Positions 7,110-7,421 of a DNA stretch of 7,421 nucleotides are shown one piece after another. The notes under the pieces are model-generated. The model did no database searches. It was not told the DNA's origin and saw only the letters and a program-made list of their open reading frames with translations. This DNA comes from Bacteroidales bacterium (GTDB lineage: Bacteria; Bacteroidota; Bacteroidia; Bacteroidales; UBA932), in NCBI GenBank assembly GCA_009784635.1, contig WRBG01000099.1, positions 1-7,421 on the forward strand, given 5' to 3'. The position numbers and the translations under genes are program-made. Numbering within the stretch: the first letter of the stretch is position 1; each line of letters starts with the position of its first letter.

Positions 7110-7421
7110 CTAATTCTTTACGCAGCGGACGGATAAGCCTTGAGTCTTTCCACAGTTCGCGGATATAATAATTTGGTTGGTTGAAATTGAAAAGAAGATT
7201 CCATAGGACAAACCGGGAGTAGATTCATTAGCAGCCGAAACGGCACCCCAGTCGTCAACGTAAACAAGCCCGCTTTCCACTCGAACGCCAGCATCAGGCA
7301 AGAATGTAAATCGTCAGCAAAAAGTGCACTAAAAGTATAGATTAGGTGTGTAGTTTTTTGGAGTCCAAAAATGTTTAACTTTAAAGCCCGATTAACCACC
7401 ATGAGACCCTCCAAAAAGACT
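7110..7421 (-). pseudogene. Decayed C-terminal remnant of a FISUMP (Fib_succ_major) domain protein
   Basis: Read on the minus strand, one frame gives FTFLPDAGVR, then VDDWGAVSAANES, SYGIFFSIST and finally GLSVRCVKN before the stop at 7110-7112. This order matches the C-terminal half of the Fibrobacter succinogenes major paralogous domain of Bacteroidetes surface lipoproteins, which typically reads FLPAAGYR, then a W/S-rich strand, then an ending like GYSVRCVK. Upstream in the same frame GSHGG and SGFKV recall the GGxxGYKV segment of the family, but they are split by TAA at 7392-7394, and TAG (7329-7331) and TGA (7314-7316) also interrupt the frame. The spacing between SGFKV and FTFLP is about 16 codons too long. 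No intact start is visible, and the gene would continue beyond the window edge. It is therefore most likely a broken fragment, converging on the GT2 gene. Assignment is by motif memory only; the C-terminal part is the stronger match. Confidence 0.55.

Noticed and set aside
7064..7112. Inverted repeat TAGCAT (7064-7069) and ATGCTA (7107-7112)
   Set aside because: Only six bases per arm with a 37-base loop; expected by chance in a stretch of this size.
7053..7136. 27-codon plus-strand frame beginning MKRRSMNQSIHEP
   Set aside because: Short, no recognisable features, and it overlaps the end of the minus-strand remnant.
7165..7179. TAATAATTTGG as a possible Bacteroidetes -7 promoter element (TAnnTTTG)
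   Set aside because: One base short of the consensus, no matching -33 TTG element at the right distance, and it lies inside the remnant with no gene downstream in view.
7118..7414. 98-residue minus-strand frame beginning MEGLMVVNRALKL
   Set aside because: It overlaps the FISUMP-like frame in a different phase, shows no domain or signal sequence, and the recognisable conserved segments are all in the other frame.

Overview
The window looks like chromosomal DNA from a member of the Bacteroidota, most probably the Bacteroidales. The evidence is the Bacteroidetes-style valyl-tRNA synthetase, two secreted lipoproteins of families found almost only in this phylum (a PCMD-domain protein and a six-bladed beta-propeller protein with the RGPGEY motif), the lack of clear Shine-Dalgarno sequences before the genes, and a remnant of a Fibrobacter-succinogenes-major-type (FISUMP) domain at the right end. 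Species cannot be named from the sequence alone.

Layout. Positions 3-1505 hold the 3' part of valS. A 904-residue lipoprotein (1518-4232) follows, with about six tandem beta-sandwich repeats and a C-terminal PCMD domain. A beta-propeller lipoprotein (4235-5455) starts two bases later. Next come three small lipid-type genes: a hotdog acyl-CoA/acyl-ACP thioesterase (5466-5882), a FabZ-like hotdog dehydratase (5876-6235) and a family 2 glycosyltransferase (6213-7004). All six genes are on the plus strand, with spacings of +12, +2, +10, -7 and -23 bases, so they can be one transcription unit. The only non-coding stretch over 300 bases is 7005-7421. It holds a structured GC-rich junction and, on the minus strand, the decayed C-terminal end of a FISUMP-domain protein.

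How they may work together. ValS is housekeeping. The two lipoproteins are probably periplasmic or surface proteins of unknown ligand. The thioesterase, dehydratase and GT2 trio is the combination seen in aryl-polyene/flexirubin-like clusters and related Bacteroidetes fatty-acyl modification loci. The ketosynthases, acyl carrier proteins and acyltransferase expected for a full pathway are not in this window, and the cluster stops at the remnant. The most useful leads are this incomplete lipid cluster behind valS, the Gln at the usual catalytic Glu/Asp position of the dehydratase, the repeat architecture of the PCMD lipoprotein, and the antisense FISUMP remnant. No complete new system is demonstrated here. 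No tRNA, rRNA, CRISPR array or intact mobile element was seen.
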